A DNA stretch of 6,812 nucleotides from Acinetobacter sp. (lineage in GTDB: Bacteria > Pseudomonadota > Gammaproteobacteria > Pseudomonadales > Moraxellaceae). A program made the translations under genes and the position numbers. How positions within the stretch are numbered: the stretch's first letter is position 1; every line of letters starts with the position of its first letter. The stretch lies in the NCBI GenBank assembly GCA_030523805.1, contig JAUNHS010000016.1, positions 16,529-23,340 on the forward strand, read 5' to 3'. This document shows positions 1 through 5,853 of this stretch, one piece after another. Below the pieces are notes generated by a model that was not told where the DNA came from, did not search any database, and saw only the letters and a program-made list of their open reading frames with translations.

Positions 1-816
1 TCGGCAGGCCCATCTATTCCTGTAGAGATTTTAGGTTTGCCTGAAGCTCCGATGGCTGGCGATGAAGTATTAGTCGTGAATGATGAGAAAAAAGCGCGTG
101 AAGTGGCTGATGCTCGTGCTGATCGTGAGCGTCAAAAGCGTTTAGATCGTCAAAGTGCGATGCGTTTAGAAAACTTGATGGCTTCAATGGGCAAAAAAGA
201 TATTCCAACCGTGAATATTGTATTGAAAACCGATGTGCGTGGTACATTGCAAGCCTTGCAAAATGCTTTAACCGAACTTTCTACGCCTGAAGTGCAAGTG
301 AATGTGATTGGTTCTGGAGTGGGTGCGATTACTGAGTCTGATGTGAGTTTGGCTCAATCATCAGAAGGTTTCTTGCTTGGCTTTAACGTGCGTGCAGACA
401 ATACTGCTCGTCAAAAGAGCGACATTGAAGGCATTGACATTCGCTACTACAGCGTGATTTATGAATTGATTGATGACGTGAAAGCAGCGATGAGCGGTAA
501 ACTTGCTCCTGAACATCGTGAAACGATTTTAGGTGTGGCTCAAGTGCGTGAAGTGTTCCGCTCAAGCAAATTCGGTGCGGCTGCAGGTTGTATGGTGATG
601 GAAGGTACAATCCATCGTAATAAACCAATCCGTGTATTGCGTGATGATGTGGTGATTTTCCAAGGTGAATTGGAGTCATTACGTCGTTATAAAGACGTGG
701 TTGATGAAGTGCGTGCAGGCATGGAGTGTGGTTTAGCCGTGAAAGGTTATAATGACATCAAAGAGTTAGACAAAATTGAAGTCTATGATGTACAAGTCGT
801 ACAACGGAGTCTTTAA
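1..816 (+). CDS. infB: Translation initiation factor IF-2, C-terminal part (5' end outside window)
   Basis: IF2 is the GTPase that places initiator fMet-tRNA on the 30S subunit and promotes subunit joining. The reading frame is open from base 1, so only the last 271 residues are here; the G domain lies upstream. Visible residues 1-26 are the end of domain II ([18 protein letters not shown]). Residues 27-65 form a charged helical linker ([19 protein letters not shown]). Domain III starts near 66 ([22 protein letters not shown]), and the fMet-tRNA-binding C2 domain runs from about 172 to the end ([19 protein letters not shown], then [10 protein letters not shown] and [13 protein letters not shown]). 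The end [18 protein letters not shown] lacks the Gly-Asp I recall at this turn in the E. coli protein, a minor variation. The TAA stop shares its final A with the rbfA start, so the two are co-transcribed and probably translationally coupled. The identification is secure; the Moraxellaceae-like flavour is from memory. Confidence 0.97.
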   Translation, partial: SAGPSIPVEILGLPEAPMAGDEVLVVNDEKKAREVADARADRERQKRLDRQSAMRLENLMASMGKKDIPTVNIVLKTDVRGTLQALQNALTELSTPEVQVNVIGSGVGAITESDVSLAQSSEGFLLGFNVRADNTARQKSDIEGIDIRYYSVIYELIDDVKAAMSGKLAPEHRETILGVAQVREVFRSSKFGAAAGCMVMEGTIHRNKPIRVLRDDVVIFQGELESLRRYKDVVDEVRAGMECGLAVKGYNDIKELDKIEVYDVQVVQRSL

Positions 817-1223
817 TGGCAACTAGTCAGCGTTTAAAACGTATGGCGGATTCGGTACAGCGTGAGCTTGCCGATTTAATCCGCCAAGAACTCAAAGACC
901 CACGCATTGGTGGTTTAGTTACCATTTCGGCAGTGAAAGTCAGTGCCGATTTGGGCTATGCCGATGTGTATATTACTGTCATGGGGCAAGAGTTAAACGA
1001 CGACCAAAGTGAAGAAGCACATAAAGAAACGCTAGATGTTTTAAATAAAGCATCAGGTTTCTTGCGTCAAGAATTGGGTCGTCGCATTAAAACACGGGTA
1101 ACGCCACGTTTACGCTTCCATTATGATAAAACCAATGCTTATGGCAACTATATGTTTGGTTTGATTGCAGAAGCGGTACGAGACTTACCCCCTGTTTCGC
1201 CAGATGAACAAGATGAAAAGTAA
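816..1223 (+). CDS. rbfA: Ribosome-binding factor A
   Basis: RbfA binds the immature 30S subunit near the 5' end of 16S rRNA and assists late maturation, especially in the cold. The product is 135 residues, close to the 133 of E. coli. The N-terminus (SQRLKRMADSVQRELADLIRQELKDPRIG) is the family signature. The single KH-like domain shows the VTISAVKVSADLGYADVYITV strands and the A-S-G kink at 79-81 (NKASGFLRQELGRRIKTR), followed by TPRLRFHYD. The tail (PPVSPDEQDEK) is acidic and probably disordered. The ATG overlaps the infB TAA by one base. A GGAG at 806-809 sits six bases before it, inside the infB end, which fixes the start. In many relatives truB follows rbfA; here rbfA is last in the operon and is followed by a hairpin terminator. 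Confidence 0.97.
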   Translation: MATSQRLKRMADSVQRELADLIRQELKDPRIGGLVTISAVKVSADLGYADVYITVMGQELNDDQSEEAHKETLDVLNKASGFLRQELGRRIKTRVTPRLRFHYDKTNAYGNYMFGLIAEAVRDLPPVSPDEQDEK

Positions 1224-1253
1224 ATTTTTGACTTGATTTATTTCGGCAAGCAC

Positions 1254-1300
1254 AAGGCTACTGATGTTAAGGGTTGTCCAAAACCTGTCAGTAGCTTTTT
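1254..1300 (+). terminator. Hairpin plus T-run after rbfA (intrinsic terminator)
   Basis: GCTACTGA (1257-1264) pairs perfectly with TCAGTAGC (1288-1295) and is followed by five T at 1296-1300. Flanking bases AAG (1254-1256) can add weak pairs with the T-run. Inside the stem, GGTT (1272-1275) can pair with AACC (1282-1285), so the long loop has its own short helix. It begins 30 bases after the rbfA stop and fits the end of the infB-rbfA transcript. The T-run ends only 23 bases before the metN ATG, so it might instead work as an attenuator for metNIQ. The hairpin is read directly from the sequence; its function is inferred. Confidence 0.78.
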
Positions 1301-1323
1301 GCATTTCATCAATAAGATAAAAA

Positions 1324-2361
1324 ATGATTAAATTACAACATATTAGCAAAGTCTTTACCGTTGATAAAAAATCACTCACGGTGCTTGATGATATTTCACT
1401 CACGGTGGATCAAGGGCAAATTTGTGGCGTGATTGGTGCATCTGGTGCAGGTAAAAGTACATTGGTGCGTTGTGTCAATTTGTTAGAACGTCCGACCACT
1501 GGCGAAGTGTGGGTAGATGGTGTAGAACTCACCAAACTCAATGAACAACAGTTAATACAAGCACGTCGTCAAATTGGTATGATTTTTCAGCATTTTAATT
1601 TGCTACATTCTCGTACCGTGTTTGACAATATTGCTTTGCCTTTAGAATTGGCAAATTGCACGACATCGCACATTCAGCAAAAAGTGAATGAATTGCTGAC
1701 ATTGGTCGGTTTGCAAGATAAAGCCAATGCCTATCCATCAAGCCTTTCGGGTGGGCAAAAGCAACGTGTGGCGATTGCACGAGCTTTGGCAAGCGACCCT
1801 AAAATTTTGCTATGTGATGAAGCAACCAGTGCTTTAGACCCTGCCACAACAACGGCAATTTTGCATTTATTGAAAGAAATTAATCAGCGTTTAGGTATTA
1901 CCATTTTGCTGATTACACACGAAATGGACGTGGTCAAAAAAATCTGTGATCGTGTGGTGGTGTTGGATCATGGACAGTTGATTGAACAAGGTAAAGTGAG
2001 CGAAGTATTTGCCAATCCACAAACGGCATTGGCTCAAAACTTTATCCGTTCTACCTTTAATGTACAATTACCGAACGATTATTTGGCACGTTTATCTCCA
2101 CAAAAAATGGCAAGCCACCCACGCCCAATTGTGCGTTTAGAATTTACAGGGCAATCGGTAGATGCTCCGTTATTATCACAAACATCAAAGCAATTTGGTG
2201 TGGAATTTAGCATTTTAAATGCACAAATTGATTATGTGGGCGGGGTAAAATTTGGTATTCTTATGGCTGAAATGCTTGGCGATGACGAAGCGATTGAACA
2301 GAGCCAACGCCATTTGCTCGCACAGCAGGTACAAGTAGAGGTGTTGGGTTATGTGGGCTGA
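1324..2361 (+). CDS. metN: Methionine ABC transporter, ATP-binding subunit MetN
   Basis: This cytoplasmic ATPase powers methionine import through MetI. The product is 345 residues (E. coli 343). All ABC motifs are intact: Walker [10 protein letters not shown] (38-46), Q-loop Gln89 (MIFQHFNLL), signature LSGGQ (141-145), Walker B ILLCDE (161-166), D-loop SALD (169-172) and switch His199 ([10 protein letters not shown]). The family-typical phrase [19 protein letters not shown] follows the Q-loop. Residues from about 265 to the end form the C-terminal NIL/ACT-like domain, which in E. coli MetN binds methionine and inhibits transport when internal methionine is high; that regulation is known for the family and inferred here. 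The ATG has only a weak upstream signal (AAGA, 1314-1317). It is followed by metI with an 11-base overlap, then metQ. No promoter is convincing in the short gap before it. Confidence 0.96.
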   Translation: MIKLQHISKVFTVDKKSLTVLDDISLTVDQGQICGVIGASGAGKSTLVRCVNLLERPTTGEVWVDGVELTKLNEQQLIQARRQIGMIFQHFNLLHSRTVFDNIALPLELANCTTSHIQQKVNELLTLVGLQDKANAYPSSLSGGQKQRVAIARALASDPKILLCDEATSALDPATTTAILHLLKEINQRLGITILLITHEMDVVKKICDRVVVLDHGQLIEQGKVSEVFANPQTALAQNFIRSTFNVQLPNDYLARLSPQKMASHPRPIVRLEFTGQSVDAPLLSQTSKQFGVEFSILNAQIDYVGGVKFGILMAEMLGDDEAIEQSQRHLLAQQVQVEVLGYVG

Positions 2362-3040
2362 ATTGATTCAAGATTTTACACAACAACTCACGCCACAGAT
2401 GTGGCAAATGGTTGCACTTTCTACAGGGCAAACCTTGTACATGAGTTTTGTCTCTACGTTGTTAGCCGTGCTGGTGGGTGTGCCATTGGGATTTTTGGCA
2501 TTTTTGACAGGACCAAATCGTATTTTACAGCATCATACGAGCCATCGTATTTTAGATGTAGTGATTAATATTGGTCGTTCAGTGCCATTCATTATCTTAT
2601 TGATTTTATTATTGCCTGTAACTCGTTTTTTAGTGGGAACAAGTTTGGGTACAACAGCTGCCATCGTCCCTTTGGCAGTAACTGCAATGCCTTTTGTGGC
2701 ACGCTTAACAGCAAATGCTTTACTAGAAATTCCGACAGGTTTGACCGAAGCGGCAAAATCTATGGGGGCAACGCATTGGCAAGTGGTGAGTAAATACTAT
2801 TTTCCAGAGTCTTTACCGATTTTGATTAATGGTATAACATTGACTTTAGTAACACTCATTGGCTATTCTGCAATGGCTGGTGCTGTGGGTGGCGGTGGCT
2901 TGGGTAATCTTGCCATTAGCTATGGTGAGCATCGTAATATGGTGTATGTGAAATGGATTGCAACGATTATTATTGTTGTGATTGTCATGTTGAGCCAGAC
3001 TTTGGGTGATCGCCTTGCACGCTACTTTGACCACAGATAA
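2351..3040 (+). CDS. metI: Methionine ABC transporter, permease subunit MetI
   Basis: This is the inner-membrane channel of the methionine importer, working as a dimer with two MetN. The product is 229 residues, slightly longer than the 217 of E. coli. Hydrophobic segments lie near 23-53, 68-92, 102-120, 155-180 and 200-216, consistent with the five-helix MetI fold. The cytoplasmic coupling loop has the EAA-type motif [20 protein letters not shown] (133-152) that docks on MetN. Other conserved pieces are [13 protein letters not shown] (72-84) and [13 protein letters not shown] (177-189). The ATG lies inside the last codons of metN in another frame, with AGAGG at 2337-2341 nine bases upstream, so translation is probably coupled to metN. 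The last helix ([13 protein letters not shown]) is followed by a short basic tail. Confidence 0.96.
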   Translation: MWAELIQDFTQQLTPQMWQMVALSTGQTLYMSFVSTLLAVLVGVPLGFLAFLTGPNRILQHHTSHRILDVVINIGRSVPFIILLILLLPVTRFLVGTSLGTTAAIVPLAVTAMPFVARLTANALLEIPTGLTEAAKSMGATHWQVVSKYYFPESLPILINGITLTLVTLIGYSAMAGAVGGGGLGNLAISYGEHRNMVYVKWIATIIIVVIVMLSQTLGDRLARYFDHR

Positions 3041-3065
3041 GTGAATATGAGTGTGCAACAGATTT

Positions 3066-3111
3066 ATTTTAATCAATCAAGCTAAAATCATTCCGATTTT
3101 ACTGATAAAAT
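3066..3111 (+). promoter_or_regulatory. Competing AT-rich hairpins between metI and metQ
   Basis: Four short segments can pair in exclusive ways: ATTTTA (3066-3071), TAAAATC (3083-3089), GATTTTA (3095-3101) and TAAAAT (3106-3111). The second and third give a perfect 7-bp stem with a 5-base loop. The third and fourth give a 6-bp stem with a 4-base loop (CTGA) that ends right beside the metQ Shine-Dalgarno at 3112-3115. The first and second could also pair across 11 bases. There is no T-run after them, so they are not a terminator. They may stabilise or separate the metQ part of the transcript or modulate its translation. The stems are almost all A-T and weak, and chance in an AT-rich gap is a real alternative. 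Confidence 0.3.
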
Positions 3112-3115
3112 GGAG
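3112..3115 (+). promoter_or_regulatory. Ribosome binding site deciding the metQ start
   Basis: GGAG lies six bases before the ATG at 3122, ideal Shine-Dalgarno spacing. An in-frame ATG at 3110 overlaps this GGAG and has no purine-rich site before it. Starting at 3122 also gives a compact lipoprotein signal (MQLKKFLGVF) with the positive charges close to the N-terminus. Confidence 0.75.
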
Positions 3116-3121
3116 AAACTT

Positions 3122-3934
3122 ATGCAATTAAAAAAATTTTTAGGCGTATTCGCTGTGGCAACATCATTATTGGTGGCTGGCTGTGGTGCAAAAGACGATA
3201 AAGCAGCAGCAGCAAGCATTAAAGTTGGTGTGATGTCTGGCCCAGAGCAAATTTTGGCTGAAACTGCAGCTAAAATTGCGAAAGAAAAATACAATGTAAC
3301 TGTAGAATTGGTTGAGTTTAATGACTATGCCTTACCAAATACTGCGGTAAGCAAAAGTGAATTAGATGCCAATGCAATGCAACATAAGCCTTATTTTGAT
3401 GAAGATACGCAAAAGAAAGGCATTAAAAACTTAGCGATTGTGGGTAATACTTTTGTTTATCCATTGGCAGGTTATTCTAAAAAAATTAAAAATATCAGCG
3501 AGTTAAAAGATGGTGCAGTTGTGGCAGTACCAAATGACCCAAGTAACTTGGCTCGTGCGTTAATTTTATTGGAAAAACAAGGTTTAATTAAGTTAAAAGA
3601 TAACAAAAATCTTTTATCTACATCTTTAGATATTGTTGAAAATCCGAAGAAATTAAACATTAAAGAAGTAGATACATCAGTGGCTGCTAAAACATTAGAT
3701 GATGTAGATTTGGCTGTTGTAAATAACACTTATGCAGGTCAAGTGGGCTTGAATGCAACTGAACACGGTGTGTTTGTGGAAGATAAAGATTCTCCTTATG
3801 TGAATATTATTGTTGCTCGTGAAGACAATAAAGATTCTGAAGCAGTGAAGAATTTTGTGAAAGCCTACCAAACTGAAGAAGTGTATCAAGAAGCACAAAA
3901 ACACTTTAAAGATGGTGTAGTGAAAGGTTGGTAA
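3122..3934 (+). CDS. metQ: Methionine-binding lipoprotein MetQ (NlpA family)
   Basis: This receptor, anchored to the periplasmic face of the inner membrane, captures methionine and delivers it to MetNI. From the ATG at 3122 it has 270 residues (E. coli 271). A signal peptide (MQLKKFLGVFAVATSLLVAG) ends in the lipobox VAGC, with Cys21 as the lipidated residue, then a short flexible linker (GAKDDKAAAAS). The NlpA/MetQ fold follows, with KVGVMSGPEQILAETAAKIA, VELVEFNDYALPNTAV (62-76), LDANAMQHKPYFDE (81-94), the ligand-loop phrase VPNDPSNLARALILLE (136-151) and DLAVVNNTYAGQVG (196-209). It ends at the usual SEAVKNFV..YQTEEV helix. It follows metI after an 81-base gap with small hairpins and precedes a strong terminator. 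Methionine is the expected ligand from the metNIQ context; D-methionine or methionine-containing peptides are possible. Confidence 0.95.
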   Translation: MQLKKFLGVFAVATSLLVAGCGAKDDKAAAASIKVGVMSGPEQILAETAAKIAKEKYNVTVELVEFNDYALPNTAVSKSELDANAMQHKPYFDEDTQKKGIKNLAIVGNTFVYPLAGYSKKIKNISELKDGAVVAVPNDPSNLARALILLEKQGLIKLKDNKNLLSTSLDIVENPKKLNIKEVDTSVAAKTLDDVDLAVVNNTYAGQVGLNATEHGVFVEDKDSPYVNIIVAREDNKDSEAVKNFVKAYQTEEVYQEAQKHFKDGVVKGW

Positions 3935-3961
3935 TCGCATTTAGGCGTTTATTATTATTGT

Positions 3962-4011
3962 ATCCCTAAATTGATGTGTACGATGGCTACACATTAGTTT
4001 AGGGATTTTTT
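3962..4011 (+). terminator. Strong intrinsic terminator after metQ
   Basis: ATCCCTAAA (3962-3970) pairs with TTTAGGGAT (3998-4006). Next inward, TTG pairs with TAG through two wobble pairs and one T-A pair, and ATGTGT (3974-3979) pairs with ACACAT (3989-3994). The result is an 18-bp nearly unbroken stem with a 9-base loop, followed by six T (4006-4011). It begins 27 bases after the metQ stop and separates metNIQ from the TRAP operon. There is no matching A-run on the left, so it is mainly one-directional. Confidence 0.93.
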
Positions 4012-4061
4012 ATGGGGTTCACGATTGTATTATACTTTTGTCTAATGTGATTGTGTAATGC

Positions 4062-4091
4062 TTGTGTTTCATAAATTATTTCTTTTATGAT
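4062..4091 (+). promoter_or_regulatory. Possible promoter for the TAXI-TRAP operon
   Basis: A promoter is expected here because a strong terminator precedes and an operon follows. The best pair by eye is TTGTGT (4062-4067) as a weak -35 and TATGAT (4086-4091, one mismatch to TATAAT) as the -10, spaced by 18 bases. This would start transcription near 4098, about 114 bases before the first gene. An alternative -10 is TATACT (4031-4036), but its -35 is poor. The whole stretch 4012-4211 has no supported gene. It holds this candidate, the palindrome at 4113-4132, the hairpin at 4161-4188 and a ribosome binding site. Confidence 0.3.
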
Positions 4092-4112
4092 TGGTTTGTT
4101 AAATTTCACATG

Positions 4113-4132
4113 ACTTAAAAATATTTTTGAGT
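4113..4132 (+). repeat. Near-perfect 20-base palindrome in the TRAP leader
   Basis: ACTTAAAAATATTTTTGAGT is a dyad with no central spacer in which nine of the ten base pairs are symmetric; the exception is T4116 against G4129. It lies just downstream of the candidate promoter and about 80 bases before the TAXI gene. This size and symmetry suit an operator for a dimeric repressor, but no regulator gene is visible in the window. The AT-rich core raises the odds of chance. As RNA it would be a poor hairpin because it lacks a loop. Confidence 0.35.
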
Positions 4133-4160
4133 GTCGGTGAATGAGTATGTATCTCTCTTT

Positions 4161-4188
4161 ATTCCATTGATTGAAAAAATAATGGGAT
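4161..4188 (+). promoter_or_regulatory. Leader hairpin just before the TAXI ribosome binding site
   Basis: ATTCCATT (4161-4168) pairs with AATGGGAT (4181-4188) over eight pairs including one T-G wobble. A further G-T pair leaves a loop of about ten bases rich in A. It ends seven bases before the AAGGA Shine-Dalgarno and has no T-run, so it is not a terminator. It might protect the 5' end of the message or affect ribosome access. The stem is seen directly; the role is a guess. Confidence 0.3.
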
Positions 4189-4195
4189 TGAACGT

Positions 4196-4200
4196 AAGGA
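4196..4200 (+). promoter_or_regulatory. Ribosome binding site deciding the TAXI protein start
   Basis: AAGGA lies eleven bases before the ATG at 4212, slightly long but usable. The frame is open back to a GTG at 4131, but that start has no Shine-Dalgarno and would put 27 extra residues before an otherwise standard lipoprotein signal. The ATG at 4224 would be too far from this site. Confidence 0.65.
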
Positions 4201-4211
4201 CGGTTTATTCT

Positions 4212-5279
4212 ATGAATAAAGTAATGAAAAAATTAGCTCAAGCAACCTTAATTGCTTTATCTGCAACAGCGTTAGTGGCGTGTGGTGGTGGCGATAAAGC
4301 ACCTGCAAAAGATGCAGCGGCAGCTCCAGCAACAGGAAAATTAGAAACCAAATTTTTAACCATTGCCACAGGTGGTGCGTCTGGCCCGTATAATATTATC
4401 GGCACATCATTGGCAGAAATGTATGCACAACAATTTGGCGTAAACTCAAAAACACAAACCACAGGTGCATCGGTTGAAAACTTAAACTTGCTTAACCAAA
4501 ATAAAGTGGAATTGGCATTCGTCATGAGTGATAGCTTAAATGATGCGGTCAATGGCACAGGTAGCTTTAAGCAAAAAATTGAAAATGTTAGCCAGATTGC
4601 AGCCTTATATCCAAACTTTGTGCAAATCGTAACATCACAAAAATCAGGCATTAAGAGCATTGAAGACTTAAAAGGCAAGCGTGTTGCAGTAGGAGCTCAA
4701 AACTCTGGTGTAGAATTGGCAAGCCGTGCATTACTTGAAGGTTTTGGCATTACTTATAATGACATTAAAGTGGATTATTTAGGTTATGCAGAAGCGGCTG
4801 ATGCATTAAAATCAGGGAAATTAGATGCGGCATTCTTGACCAGTGGTTTACCAAATTCATCATTGATGGAATTGCAACAAGGTTTTGATTTGCAAATCGT
4901 GTCTATTCCGTCTGACAAGTTGGCTGAATTGGCGAAAACCAAAACATTCTTTACTGTGAATAGCATTCCAAAAGGTACTTATGGCAATGCTGAAGATATT
5001 CCAACGGCTGCGATTTTAAATGCCTTAGTGGTGCGTAAAGATTTGAGCGATAATGATGTGTATGCGATTACCAAAGCAATGTTTGAAAATATTTCAAAAC
5101 TTCAAACAGCACACCAAGCTGCAAAAGATATTTCTGTAGCAGCGGCACAGCAAGGTTTAGTTGCTCCACTTCACCCAGGTGCAAAACGTTATTATGACGA
5201 AGTAGCAGCAAAAGGTGGCGAAGCGACCGCACCAGCAAAAGCTGAAGTAAAACCTGAAGCTAAAACTGAGTCAAAATAA
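4212..5279 (+). CDS. TAXI-family TRAP transporter substrate-binding protein (predicted lipoprotein)
   Basis: This is the extracytoplasmic receptor of a TRAP transporter, which binds a small organic solute and hands it to the ion-gradient-driven permease encoded downstream. From the ATG at 4212 it has 355 residues. The signal (MNKVMKKLAQATLIALSATA) ends in the lipobox LVAC with Cys24, then a Gly/Ala/Pro/Lys linker to about 42. The TAXI fold opens with FLTIATGGASGPYNIIGTSLAEM (48-70), the counterpart of the family's Gly-rich ligand loop. It continues with NLLNQNKVELAFVMSD (92-107), IKSIEDLKGKRVAVGAQNSGVELASRALLEGFGI (147-180) and DALKSGKLDAAFLTSGLP (197-214). Residues 336-355 are a low-complexity Ala/Lys/Glu/Pro tail outside the usual fold. 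Many TAXI receptors in Gram-negatives are soluble, so the lipobox is notable. The substrate cannot be read from sequence; glutamate, 2-oxoglutarate or other carboxylates are family precedents. It is first in an operon with DUF1850 and the permease. Confidence 0.92.
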   Translation: MNKVMKKLAQATLIALSATALVACGGGDKAPAKDAAAAPATGKLETKFLTIATGGASGPYNIIGTSLAEMYAQQFGVNSKTQTTGASVENLNLLNQNKVELAFVMSDSLNDAVNGTGSFKQKIENVSQIAALYPNFVQIVTSQKSGIKSIEDLKGKRVAVGAQNSGVELASRALLEGFGITYNDIKVDYLGYAEAADALKSGKLDAAFLTSGLPNSSLMELQQGFDLQIVSIPSDKLAELAKTKTFFTVNSIPKGTYGNAEDIPTAAILNALVVRKDLSDNDVYAITKAMFENISKLQTAHQAAKDISVAAAQQGLVAPLHPGAKRYYDEVAAKGGEATAPAKAEVKPEAKTESK

Positions 5280-5291
5280 GTTGTTAGGGCA

Positions 5292-5816
5292 ATGAAGAAG
5301 ACTGGTTTAATGGTCGGCATTGCCTTAATGATAGTTCTATTATCTGTTGTTTCATTGTCATCTCAAAAGCAAATCGTTATTACGGCAGGCACGATGAGAT
5401 GTGTATGGACAACAGATAATTTTGTTTTGCAATGGCGACATTCGGTTGAACGACAATTATGGCAAGAACATTATTCGGTACACGATAATGTTTTTTTATT
5501 GTCTAAAGTCTATGTGCAAAGTTTTGGAGCAGGTGTCCCCACCTCTGGACAAAGCATTCCTGCACCGCACGGTTTTGTTGGCATGAAAAGCGATGTCAAA
5601 ATGCCTGCAATTCATTGGACAGTTTCTCGGCGAATGCAAGGCGAAATAATGACCGTACAATCGTTACAACAACCATCACAACAGCCTTTTAAAATTTATC
5701 GCCATGTTGATGATTATACCGTGGTCAATATTCAACTAGAGCAACACGCTCGTGCCTATTGGTGGTGGCAACGCATGATTCATCATGTGCATGATTGCCA
5801 AGATTTAAAATCATAG
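5292..5816 (+). CDS. DUF1850 family protein, TRAP-associated, unknown function
   Basis: This small protein of 174 residues has one N-terminal hydrophobic segment (about 5-23), probably a signal anchor or uncleaved signal, so most of it should face the periplasm. Residues 44-62 (FVLQWRHSVERQLWQEHYS) and 72-81 (KVYVQSFGAG) match the DUF1850 pattern as I know it, a HSVE phrase followed by a FGAG turn. The C-terminus is rich in aromatic and His residues (YWWWQRMIHHVHDC, 156-169). DUF1850 genes commonly sit between TAXI receptors and fused TRAP permeases, as here, so a part in assembly, receptor docking or substrate handling is plausible but unproven. It starts 12 bases after the TAXI stop. The AGGG at 5286-5289 is only two bases from the ATG, too close. 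The in-frame ATG at 5310, with GAAG-type purines before it, is an alternative start. Confidence 0.82.
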   Translation: MKKTGLMVGIALMIVLLSVVSLSSQKQIVITAGTMRCVWTTDNFVLQWRHSVERQLWQEHYSVHDNVFLLSKVYVQSFGAGVPTSGQSIPAPHGFVGMKSDVKMPAIHWTVSRRMQGEIMTVQSLQQPSQQPFKIYRHVDDYTVVNIQLEQHARAYWWWQRMIHHVHDCQDLKS

Positions 5817-5853
5817 TTTTTTAAACGGCTCATTGAGCGAAAGAGACCCTTTT

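Noticed and set aside
1224..1323. SAM riboswitch or MetJ box controlling metNIQ
   Set aside because: The gap is too short for a SAM riboswitch and shows no such fold, and no tandem AGACGTCT-like boxes are present.
3110..3121. metQ start at ATG 3110
   Set aside because: The GGAG that overlaps this ATG is the ribosome binding site for ATG 3122, and nothing purine-rich precedes 3110.
4131..4211. N-terminal extension of the TAXI protein from GTG at 4131
   Set aside because: There is no Shine-Dalgarno before the GTG, it overlaps the palindrome, and it would place 27 residues before a standard lipoprotein signal that has its own AAGGA site.
4238..4678. Minus-strand open frame of 146 codons opposite the TAXI gene
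   Set aside because: It is antisense to a clearly conserved gene, has no recognisable domain and is explained by the codon pattern of the + strand gene. Other minus-strand frames (for example 383-679, 1595-1792, 3472-3729, 6414-6662) fail in the same way.
5401..5586. Short + strand open frame inside the DUF1850 gene
   Set aside because: It is in a different frame from the conserved HSVE/FGAG protein and has no ribosome binding site or recognisable product.
5828..5838. Small inverted repeat GCTC-ATT-GAGC before the permease gene
   Set aside because: Four pairs with a 3-base loop and no T-run after it; too small to be called a terminator or operator.
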